Of a DNA stretch of 25,766 nucleotides, positions 7,617 through 14,267 are shown piece by piece (positions within the stretch are counted from its first letter, which is position 1; the number at the start of each line of letters is the position of its first letter). The DNA comes from WHTI01 sp963826105. Its GTDB lineage: Bacteria; Actinomycetota; CADDZG01; WHSQ01. The notes below the pieces were generated by a model. That model was not told where the DNA came from and ran no database searches. It worked only from the letters and a program-made list of their open reading frames with translations. The DNA is taken from NCBI GenBank assembly GCA_963826105.1, contig CAWGWA010000015.1, positions 1 to 25,766 on the forward strand, given 5' to 3'. A program made the position numbers and the translations under genes.

Positions 7617-8942
7617 CTACCCGGACCTCCTCCATACGAAGGCTCGTTCTTCAGGCGTGCCCAATCCATAGCGGTGGTGGATCTCGCTCACCGTCTTGTG
7701 ACCTTCCGCGCAGAGGTCCTTGTCTGATATCTGCACCCAGCGGTAGTAGTAGCCGGCGTCGGTAACGTCCACCAGTGCATAGCCGAAGGGGAAATCTCGC
7801 GGGATGGCGACCTCGACCGCAGGGACGTTGCCGAAGTGTGTCGTGATGGTGTTGCGGTGGGTGTGGCCCGCGAAGATGCCCCAGACATTGCCGGAGTCGC
7901 ACACTGCGTGAAGTCTCCCCGAGTCCGCATCTCGCAGTCCAAACAGGATCGGCGGGAATCCGTGGAACGGTTGCGGGGGGTGATGGAGGAACACGAAGGC
8001 CGGAGGGGAACCCGGCGCCGCGACCTCGGCCAGGATCTCGTGCTGCGGGGTTGATAGGACGCCGCGGACGACCGCCCCACCCTTGCCCTCCATGAACGTT
8101 CCGGTGACGAGATTGAAGGGCGGGAACGGTGACGTCAGTTCCTCGGCCGAGTCGAGGACCGCGAATCTGACGCCTTTGTACTCGTGGAGGAGTCCGTCGG
8201 GGGCGCGTCCGAAGTACTTCTCGTACAAGCGCCGTCCGATCAGTGCTTCCTTGCGATACGAATAGACGTCGTGGTTCCCCATCGTCGTCAGGTACGGCAT
8301 CTCGAGTTCGGAGAGCACCTCGCTGGCGCGGATGAACTCTCGTTCATTCCCATGATTGGTGATGTCCCCCAGCTGGACGACCAGTTCGGCCCCTGACGCG
8401 TTGAGGTCGGCGACGGCGGCCCTGGTCATCGCCTCCGCCCCCGCTGATCCGATGTGCGTGTCGGCGAGGATCCCGAAGGTGAAACGCACCTTCCCTGGCG
8501 GCTCCAGATCGATCGTATCGAGGGGGACGAACGGTGGTGATTGCGGGATCGACTCAGGGAAGGGCACGAAGCTCTTCTCCTCCTCGTTGATCGCCGCGAT
8601 CTCATCGACCCCGTCGTCGAGGAACGGCCCTGCATGTCCATCGACCCAGTCCGCCAGGCGGATCACGAACAGCTCACCGAAGGCCACACTGTCCGGCCGG
8701 GTGCCCACGAGATTCCTGATCCAGCCGGTGTGGGGTTCGATGAAGGACTCGTCGGGTGTCTGGTTCCGAGAGGCGATCGAGCGCTCGACGATGCTCGCTC
8801 GCTTGAGGGCTCGCTCGGCCGAGGCACCGAAGCGATCGTCGTGCTCGGCCCAGGCCTCATAGATCGACGCGCGGCTCCGCTCGATGATCCATGCGGAGCG
8901 GACGAGGTCGGTCAGGATGTCGTTCGCTAGGTCGTCCGTCAT
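7617..8942 (-). CDS. Calcineurin-like metallophosphoesterase with N-terminal helical (possibly ferritin-like) domain
   Basis: 441 aa. Residues about 153-400 carry the full metallophosphoesterase motif set: ADTH (D161, H163), GD (192), GNHD (222-225), HH (320-321) and GHTH (359-362). A binuclear metal centre that hydrolyses phosphomono- or diesters is therefore expected. Residues about 1-125 are extra. They are helical and rich in Glu, His and Arg (WIIERSRASIYEAW, WADH-like repeats, FGELFVIRLADW), which resembles a four-helix ferritin-like bundle, though I cannot confirm metal ligands. There is no signal peptide, so it is cytoplasmic. Substrate unknown. The ATG lies 53 nt from the divergent deaminase start and has no clear Shine-Dalgarno. 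Confidence 0.85.
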   Translation of the reverse strand: MTDDLANDILTDLVRSAWIIERSRASIYEAWAEHDDRFGASAERALKRASIVERSIASRNQTPDESFIEPHTGWIRNLVGTRPDSVAFGELFVIRLADWVDGHAGPFLDDGVDEIAAINEEEKSFVPFPESIPQSPPFVPLDTIDLEPPGKVRFTFGILADTHIGSAGAEAMTRAAVADLNASGAELVVQLGDITNHGNEREFIRASEVLSELEMPYLTTMGNHDVYSYRKEALIGRRLYEKYFGRAPDGLLHEYKGVRFAVLDSAEELTSPFPPFNLVTGTFMEGKGGAVVRGVLSTPQHEILAEVAAPGSPPAFVFLHHPPQPFHGFPPILFGLRDADSGRLHAVCDSGNVWGIFAGHTHRNTITTHFGNVPAVEVAIPRDFPFGYALVDVTDAGYYYRWVQISDKDLCAEGHKTVSEIHHRYGLGTPEERAFVWRRSG

Positions 8943-8962
8943 GCCGCCGAGGATACGGCGGC
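8943..8962. promoter_or_regulatory. Inverted repeat in the 53-nt divergent spacer
   Basis: Seven-base arms GCCGCCG and CGGCGGC flank AGGATA, directly next to the phosphoesterase ATG. On the minus strand the loop reads TATCCT, a -10-like hexamer seven bases before the ATG, which would give a leaderless mRNA. No matching -35 is seen. It may be an operator, a leaderless promoter, or chance in GC-rich DNA. Confidence 0.3.
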
Positions 8963-8995
8963 GCCGGGCATAGGAGCGTCCGGTACCCTCATGGC

Positions 8996-9454
8996 ATGGA
9001 GATGAAGACCGAGCGGCAGCGGGCGGACTGGGATCACTACTTCCTCAACATCGCGAGGGAGACCGCCACCAGATCGAACTGCGTCCGGCGCCAGCACGGG
9101 GCTGTGATCGTGAAGAACCGCCGGATCACCTCTACCGGTTACAACGGACCTCCGTCGGGACACGCCCACTGCGATGAAGGGGCGTGCCCTCGAGCAACCT
9201 CCGACGCCCCGAGTGGCTGGGGGCACGACAACTGCATCGCGATCCACGCCGAGGCGAACGCGATCCTCTACTCGAGCCCCTCCGAGCGTGAGCGAGCCAC
9301 GATCTATATCACCGGGGTTCCGTGTTTCACATGCGCGAAGTTGATCGCCAATTCGGGGATCTCCGAGATCGTCACGACCGGCGATCCCTACGACGAGTGG
9401 GACAACGTGCGGAAGTTCCTCCTCGATTGCGGTATCCGGGTGCGCCTCATCTGA
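8996..9454 (+). CDS. Deoxycytidylate deaminase-like zinc deaminase (ComEB type)
   Basis: 152-aa member of the cytidine/dCMP deaminase superfamily. Zinc motifs are HAE (H84, E86) and PCFTC (C110, C113). The insert with further Cys and His residues (GHAHCDEGACPR, about 55-66) is typical of dCMP deaminases, which convert dCMP to dUMP for dTTP synthesis. The start is uncertain by two codons (ATG 8996 or 9002). Neither has a Shine-Dalgarno, and a -10-like TACCCT lies just upstream, so a leaderless transcript is possible. Converges on the methyltransferase gene with a 3-nt gap. A related nucleotide or riboflavin-pathway deaminase is less likely. Confidence 0.88.
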   Translation: MEMKTERQRADWDHYFLNIARETATRSNCVRRQHGAVIVKNRRITSTGYNGPPSGHAHCDEGACPRATSDAPSGWGHDNCIAIHAEANAILYSSPSERERATIYITGVPCFTCAKLIANSGISEIVTTGDPYDEWDNVRKFLLDCGIRVRLI

Positions 9455-9457
9455 GGA

Positions 9458-10108
9458 TCAAGCGCCGCGACGCGCTTCGATCAGATAGGCGAACCGGGTT
9501 CTCTCGAGGCTCGTCAAAGTGAATCCCGCCTTGATCATCACGTCTCTAACGTCACGGCCGGAACGGAAGAACGTCGGTAGCCTCGAGGAGATGAATCGAG
9601 GGAGGAGTGCCCCCACCGGGATAGTCGGAAGTGCGACGTAGGCCATCCCGTCCGGTGCCGTCACGCGATGCAACTCCGCGACCGCGCCGGAGAGGTCGGG
9701 CATCACCTGAAGTCCATTCGAGGACACGACGGATGCGAAGGTCCCGTCGGCGAACGGGAGATGGAAGCCATCTGCCTGGAGGGGAACCAACCGGTTCGCT
9801 CCGGCTTCGATCGCCGTGCGTTTCGTACGCTCGACCATCCCCCATGCGACATCGGCGCCGACTGCGATCCCCGGATGAGCGGTGGCGAGATCGACGGCGA
9901 AGTATCCGGTGCCTACTGGGAGGTCGAGGATCGGACCGCCGCCCGCCGAGGCAACCGCTCGTCGTCCTTGCTCGACGACCCGACCGGGGAGGTCTTTTCC
10001 GAACAGAGGGAAGGCGGTCTTCACGACTAGCGGTTCGTAGATGTTGTTGGCGATGGCCGAATAGATCCCTCGGAACAGGCGGGTCCAGAGGCGGCGGATC
10101 GTCCTCAC
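9458..10108 (-). CDS. Class I SAM-dependent methyltransferase
   Basis: 216 aa. The Rossmann-fold SAM-binding motif I reads ILDLPVGTGYFAVDLA (about residues 69-84), where LDLPVGTG replaces the usual LDxGxGxG. It is followed by an acidic residue after strand 2 (GADV), a motif-II-like FADGTFASVVSSNGL segment, and late strands typical of Methyltransf_11. The N-terminus (about 1-55) is aromatic and basic and may touch membrane or a lipophilic substrate, as in ubiquinone/menaquinone-type methyltransferases. The substrate is not predictable. The GTG start overlaps the upstream ligase stop as GTGA, so it is translationally coupled and last in the acs-aquaporin-LigD operon. Confidence 0.85.
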   Translation of the reverse strand: MRTIRRLWTRLFRGIYSAIANNIYEPLVVKTAFPLFGKDLPGRVVEQGRRAVASAGGGPILDLPVGTGYFAVDLATAHPGIAVGADVAWGMVERTKRTAIEAGANRLVPLQADGFHLPFADGTFASVVSSNGLQVMPDLSGAVAELHRVTAPDGMAYVALPTIPVGALLPRFISSRLPTFFRSGRDVRDVMIKAGFTLTSLERTRFAYLIEARRGA

Positions 10109-11631
10109 GCGTCGATGCCGGCGATCGTGCGCAGCTCTGCGAGGGTGGCGTCGGACGGTTCTCGGTCCATCGCCAGGCTCTTGAAGGACGGGGCGCGCAG
10201 ACGATCGCCCGAGGTGAGCTCGCGGAACTCGACGCGGGCGACGACGAGGGGCTTTACCCAGTGCGGATCCTTGATGGGTTTCCCGAATCTGCCTGCCCTG
10301 ACCGCCTCGATACCGCCCGCAAAGGGCGACTCGTCGGTCTCGATCGTCTTCAGTGCTTCGAGGATGGTTGCGATCGTCTTGTCCGAGAAACCGGTCCCTA
10401 CCGCTCCCACGAAGTGGAGTTCGTCACCGTCGAACGCGCCCATGAGTAGCGCACCGAATGAGTTCGATCGGGAGCCTTCGCCCCGGGACCATCCCCCGAC
10501 GACAAGGTCCGCGTCGTGGACCGCTTTGATCTTGATCCACTCCCTGGTCCGCTTCCCGGGTCGGTAGGGAGAACCAAGCTTCTTGGCGACGATACCTTCG
10601 AGTCGGGCGGCTTCGGCCGCAGCGAACAACGCCACGCCGTCTCCCTTCACCGCCTCGGAAACCGCCACGCGCTCCCCCGGGACCACGATCTTCTCGAGAA
10701 GAGCGCGGCGCTCCTCGACCGGTTTCCCCACTAGCGATCGACCGTCCAGATAGAGGAGGTCGAAGGCGATGAACTGGACCGGGATCTTGCGTGCGATGCG
10801 CTCGATGTCCTTCGCGTTCTGAAGATTGATCCTGCTCTGGAGCTTCTCGAACGATGGTCGAGCGCCTTCGAATGCGACGATCTCGCCGTCGAGGATGGCG
10901 TCGTAAGCGACCAGACGATCATGAGCACGCCCCAGCTCCGGGTAGGTCGCCGTTATGTCGTTGCGCTTGCGCGACAGGAGCAGCGTCTCGTCGGTGCACA
11001 CCGCAAGCGCTCTGACCCCGTCCCACTTCACCTCGAACAGGTAACGATCGTCGTCGAAGGGCTCGCGATCCAAGGTCGCAAGCATCGGACTCAGCTCCGG
11101 CAGCGGATCGGGTTCGGGCCGGTTATCCGTGCCCAATGCGACGAGCCAATCGTTGACGCCGTACTTCGATGACTTCGACGAAGAGCCCGTACGGAACATG
11201 TGGTACTCGCCGAAGAGACGTTCGCCATGGAGTCGGATGGTCAGCTTGCCGGGTTCTTGTTCGAGCACAGTGTAGGTACCACGATCGAAGATGCGGACCT
11301 CCCCGGCCCCGTATTCCCCTTCGGGGATCGTGCCTTCGAATGACCCGTAATCGAAGGGGTGATCCTCGACATGCACCGCGAGATGTTTGTCCCCGGGATG
11401 ACGAGGGAGATTCTTGGGTACGGCCCACGACACCAGTACGGGAACGCCACCGTTCATCATCTCGAGTCGAAGATCGAAGTGGAGCCGCCGGGCGTGGTGC
11501 TGATGGATGACGAAGGTCTCACCCGGAACCGCGGTGCCGGGATCGACGTTGCCCTCGACCTCCGGACCGGGCTCAGGAGTTACATCGAAGGAGCGTTTCT
11601 CCGAATAGGTCTTCGAACGCTCGTCCGGCAA
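10105..11631 (-). CDS. ligD: LigD-type 3'-phosphoesterase / ATP-dependent DNA ligase
   Basis: 508 aa with two of the three LigD modules. The 3'-phosphoesterase domain (about 35-150) has the His-rich HQHHARRLHFDLRLE motif and the HVEDHP and EYGAGEV segments; it trims 3' ends. The ATP-dependent ligase domain (about 178-505) has the adenylated Lys K202 in EVKWDG, the motif DGEIVAF, and the closing motifs LEGIVAKK and EWIKIK. The polymerase module is absent and is supplied by separate genes. The start is TTG, 3 nt after the DUF72 stop, with GCGGAG upstream; no ATG or GTG lies near enough to give the phosphoesterase domain. Role: sealing double-strand breaks, usually with Ku. Confidence 0.92.
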   Translation of the reverse strand: MPDERSKTYSEKRSFDVTPEPGPEVEGNVDPGTAVPGETFVIHQHHARRLHFDLRLEMMNGGVPVLVSWAVPKNLPRHPGDKHLAVHVEDHPFDYGSFEGTIPEGEYGAGEVRIFDRGTYTVLEQEPGKLTIRLHGERLFGEYHMFRTGSSSKSSKYGVNDWLVALGTDNRPEPDPLPELSPMLATLDREPFDDDRYLFEVKWDGVRALAVCTDETLLLSRKRNDITATYPELGRAHDRLVAYDAILDGEIVAFEGARPSFEKLQSRINLQNAKDIERIARKIPVQFIAFDLLYLDGRSLVGKPVEERRALLEKIVVPGERVAVSEAVKGDGVALFAAAEAARLEGIVAKKLGSPYRPGKRTREWIKIKAVHDADLVVGGWSRGEGSRSNSFGALLMGAFDGDELHFVGAVGTGFSDKTIATILEALKTIETDESPFAGGIEAVRAGRFGKPIKDPHWVKPLVVARVEFRELTSGDRLRAPSFKSLAMDREPSDATLAELRTIAGIDA

Positions 11632-11634
11632 GGG

Positions 11635-12354
11635 CTAGAGCTCCGCGACCAGCCACTGGGCGAGGCCGATCCCTCCGAACGGGTCGCCGGCCGGGATGCC
11701 CTCGTGCTTGGTGAAGGCAAAGACATCGCGTTCGGCTGCCGTTGTGCGCAGGAGCTCGAGCCACCCACTCCGGGCGGCCTCCGAGTAGCGTTCCGAGCGC
11801 ATCCGCACGTAGGCGAGGGGCCCGGGAGGGAACGCTTCGGGTACCTCACCCTTGATCTCGGAGATGCAGACGGTACCTCCCGCGTTGGCGATCGCGTCGT
11901 AAACGTCGTTGTCTGCCCACGAGTCGTCGCGGAACTCGAGCGCGAATCGTGGACCGCCCTTGAGGGCTTCGAGCAAACCGGCGAGATCCTCGTCGTCGCG
12001 CTTCCGGAACGGGGGAAACTGCCACAGGATCACCCCGAGTTTCCCGTCGAGCCCTCCGACCGACTTCACGAATGCATTGAAGAACTCGCGCTTCTCCTCG
12101 GAAGGCGTCAGCTGCTTGGTGTGGGTGAGCCCGCGGTGGGCCTTGGTCGAGAACCTGAACGGGTCGGGCACGGTGTCTCGCCACTTCGCGATCGTCTCGT
12201 CGGACTGCATCCGCCGGAAGGTCGCGTTGACCTCGCAAGCTGTGAGCTTCGTCCCGTAGTACTCGAGGAATGACCGCTGCGGGATGTCCGCTGGATAGAA
12301 ATCCGGCTTCCATTCCTTGTACGCCCATCCCGAGGTACCGACGAAGAGACTCAT
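11635..12354 (-). CDS. DUF72 (YecE-like) family protein
   Basis: 239-aa TIM-barrel family protein. Recognisable segments are VGTSGWAYKEW at the N-terminus, VNATFRRMQS, ILWQFPP and ALEFRDDSW. The fold resembles metal-dependent isomerases or endonucleases, but the function of DUF72 is unproven. It lies between the two LigD genes (9 nt after the polymerase stop, 3 nt before the ligase start), and this tight operon position hints at a DNA-repair-linked role. The length is normal for the family. Confidence 0.88.
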   Translation of the reverse strand: MSLFVGTSGWAYKEWKPDFYPADIPQRSFLEYYGTKLTACEVNATFRRMQSDETIAKWRDTVPDPFRFSTKAHRGLTHTKQLTPSEEKREFFNAFVKSVGGLDGKLGVILWQFPPFRKRDDEDLAGLLEALKGGPRFALEFRDDSWADNDVYDAIANAGGTVCISEIKGEVPEAFPPGPLAYVRMRSERYSEAARSGWLELLRTTAAERDVFAFTKHEGIPAGDPFGGIGLAQWLVAEL

Positions 12355-12363
12355 CGCTTCAGG

Positions 12364-13344
12364 CTACCGCTTGATCTCGCGGGCTTTCCGGGGCGTCGCT
12401 CCGAGGTTCTCGATCGCATCGTCCAGCGATTGCCCCGGTCCCTCGGCCACCGGGAGGAAGAGATCACCGACCTCGGCGAGGCGGTCGAAGATGGTTTCGA
12501 TGTTGTAGTCGGAAGGATCGAGTTCGTCGATCTCGTCCCAGGTCACCGGGGTGGAGACCGGAGCGCCGATCTCCGGCCGTACCGAGTAAGCGGCGGCGAT
12601 GTTGGCTCCCTGCCGGTTCATGTTGACGTCCAGGAAGACTTTCCCGGTGCGGCGCTTAACCTCCCATTCGAGGGTCGTCGCCTGCTTGTCCGCCGCGTGT
12701 ACGAGATCGGAGATGGTTCCGATGACGCCACGGACCTCGTCGTAGGTATGCGAACGGTCGAGCGGGAGCATGATCTGCATGCCGGTGGCGCCAGACCATT
12801 TCGGGTAGGACTCGAGCCCGAGCTGATCTAGGACGACTTTGATCAGCTTCGCGACATGGCGGACCTCGTCGTAACCGGCTGGTTCGAAGGGGTCGAGGTC
12901 GAAGAAGGCGTAGGTGGGATGCAGTTGATCCTCGCCTCGGGCGTGAAGAGGGTGGAACTCGATACATCCGAGGTTGGCGACCCACAGCATCTCGGCGACG
13001 TCGTTGGCCACGAGGTAGTTGATCGTCTTCGTGTCGCCTTCGGCTCTGACGGGGAGCCTCGGCATCCACTCAGGCGTATGTACCGGAGCGTTCTTCTCGT
13101 AGAAGAAGTCCCCATGGATCCCGTTGGGCATCCGCTTCATGGTCAGAGGGCGCTCCTGGAGGTGGGGGATCATGTACGGCGAGATGTTGAAGTAGTAGGT
13201 GAGGAGATCGCCTTTCGTGTAGCCGTGCTCCGGCCAGAACACCTTGTCGATGTTGGACAGCCTCAGATTGCGATCTCCGGCGCGTGCGTGCCAGTGACCA
13301 CCCTTCTTCTCAACCGGCAGTTCGACCGGGAAGGTCGCGGTCAG
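12364..13344 (-). CDS. LigD-type polymerase (POL) domain protein, copy 2, probable CTG start
   Basis: About 326 aa from the proposed CTG. The POL domain is clear: RLSNIDKVFWPEHGYTKGD at the N-terminus, metal-binding Asp pair in FDLDP (about 149 and 151), and SGATGMQ where copy 1 has SGKRGMH, so the usual His is Gln here. The first GTG in this frame (13242) falls inside the conserved motif, so translation must begin upstream. Between there and the in-frame stop at 13348 there is no ATG, GTG or TTG. CTG 13344 overlaps the aquaporin stop as CTGA and has GAGGAGGG seven bases upstream. It is probably a nucleotidyltransferase acting with the ligase two genes downstream. Confidence 0.87.
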   Translation of the reverse strand: MTATFPVELPVEKKGGHWHARAGDRNLRLSNIDKVFWPEHGYTKGDLLTYYFNISPYMIPHLQERPLTMKRMPNGIHGDFFYEKNAPVHTPEWMPRLPVRAEGDTKTINYLVANDVAEMLWVANLGCIEFHPLHARGEDQLHPTYAFFDLDPFEPAGYDEVRHVAKLIKVVLDQLGLESYPKWSGATGMQIMLPLDRSHTYDEVRGVIGTISDLVHAADKQATTLEWEVKRRTGKVFLDVNMNRQGANIAAAYSVRPEIGAPVSTPVTWDEIDELDPSDYNIETIFDRLAEVGDLFLPVAEGPGQSLDDAIENLGATPRKAREIKR

Positions 13345-14258
13345 CCGTCACCCTCCTCGGAGACCGAGACCGAGGATTCACCGAGGGGTTCAGGTGCGAT
13401 CGGCGGAGGGATCCGTTCAAGCCCGGCAACGCTCTCGTACATGAAGACAGCTGCGCACGCTCCCACCACCGGGCCGACCGCATAGATCCAGAGATCGCCC
13501 CACGCGGGGTCTCCCGTCTCGTACAGGAGGGACGCAACGATGGGGCCGAGACTCCGTGCGAAGTTCGCCGATGCGCCCGTGATCGGTCCCACCATGAGGA
13601 TGCCGGCGCCGAGGGAGAGACCGATGATCAAGCCGGCGATGGCTTTGGGCCCCCGAGGATCGATCGCAACGGCCATGATCGCGGTGAGCAACACGAAAGT
13701 GACCAGGGCTTCGGCGAGTAATGCTTGCCACTGGCTGACGCCTGCGGCGACCGTCGTGGCACCGAACAGGATGTCGACGTCGGCGAACGCGGCTCCGTCC
13801 TGCCCGTAGACCCCCGCGATGAGGAGGGCGCCGACGATACCTCCGGCGATCTGCGCAACCATGTAGGGGCCCACCTCGGTCCACGGGAACCTGCGAACCG
13901 CAGCGAGCGAGAACGTGACGGCGGGGTTGAAGTGACCACCGGAAACGCCGCCGAACGCGTACGCGATGACGGCCAGAACCAAAGCGAAAGCAAGTGCGAT
14001 CGGGAGGAGATCGGCCGAGCCTCCACGAAGCAGCGCCTGGACGAAGCTATCGGCCTCGAACTGCTGCAGCTGTTCGGCGTTGAATCCCTGAGCGATCTCC
14101 GCGGTTCGTGCGGCTTGTTCCTTGAGAGGACCGAGGAGGAATGCCGTCACCGCGCCGGCGCCGATCGCCACCAGGAGTCCGGCACCGACGAACTCGGCCA
14201 GGAGCCGCCTCCCGAGTGGTGCCTTCGTTTCGATCACTGCTTCAACCGTTTGCGTCAT
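13341..14258 (-). CDS. Aquaporin / glycerol facilitator (MIP family) with altered second NPA motif
   Basis: 305-aa integral membrane channel with about six membrane helices. The first half-helix motif is intact (GGHFNPAVT, NPA at 111-113). The second reads ASANFARSLGP, so NPA has become NFA (232-234). Between helix 1 and helix 2 there is an unusually long polar loop of about 45 residues (44-85), and the Pro-, Ser- and Glu-rich C-terminus is cytoplasmic. MIP channels pass water, glycerol or small neutral solutes such as undissociated acids. It lies 9 nt after acs in the same operon, which makes an acetate- or lactate-type solute worth testing. Family certain, substrate not. Confidence 0.92.
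   Translation of the reverse strand: MTQTVEAVIETKAPLGRRLLAEFVGAGLLVAIGAGAVTAFLLGPLKEQAARTAEIAQGFNAEQLQQFEADSFVQALLRGGSADLLPIALAFALVLAVIAYAFGGVSGGHFNPAVTFSLAAVRRFPWTEVGPYMVAQIAGGIVGALLIAGVYGQDGAAFADVDILFGATTVAAGVSQWQALLAEALVTFVLLTAIMAVAIDPRGPKAIAGLIIGLSLGAGILMVGPITGASANFARSLGPIVASLLYETGDPAWGDLWIYAVGPVVGACAAVFMYESVAGLERIPPPIAPEPLGESSVSVSEEGDG
13342..13358 (-). promoter_or_regulatory. Shine-Dalgarno and CTG start of the second LigD polymerase gene
   Basis: On the minus strand GAGGAGGG (13358-13351) stands seven bases before CTG (13344-13342), which shares two bases with the aquaporin TGA. The arrangement is that of a coupled ATGA start with CTG in place of ATG. It decides the start of a gene that otherwise has no usual initiation codon. 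Confidence 0.6.
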
Positions 14259-14267
14259 CGATCTCTC

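Noticed and set aside
11359..12273. Plus-strand open frame of 304 codons opposite ligD and DUF72
   Set aside because: Antisense to two well-recognised genes, with no motif or ribosome-binding site of its own.
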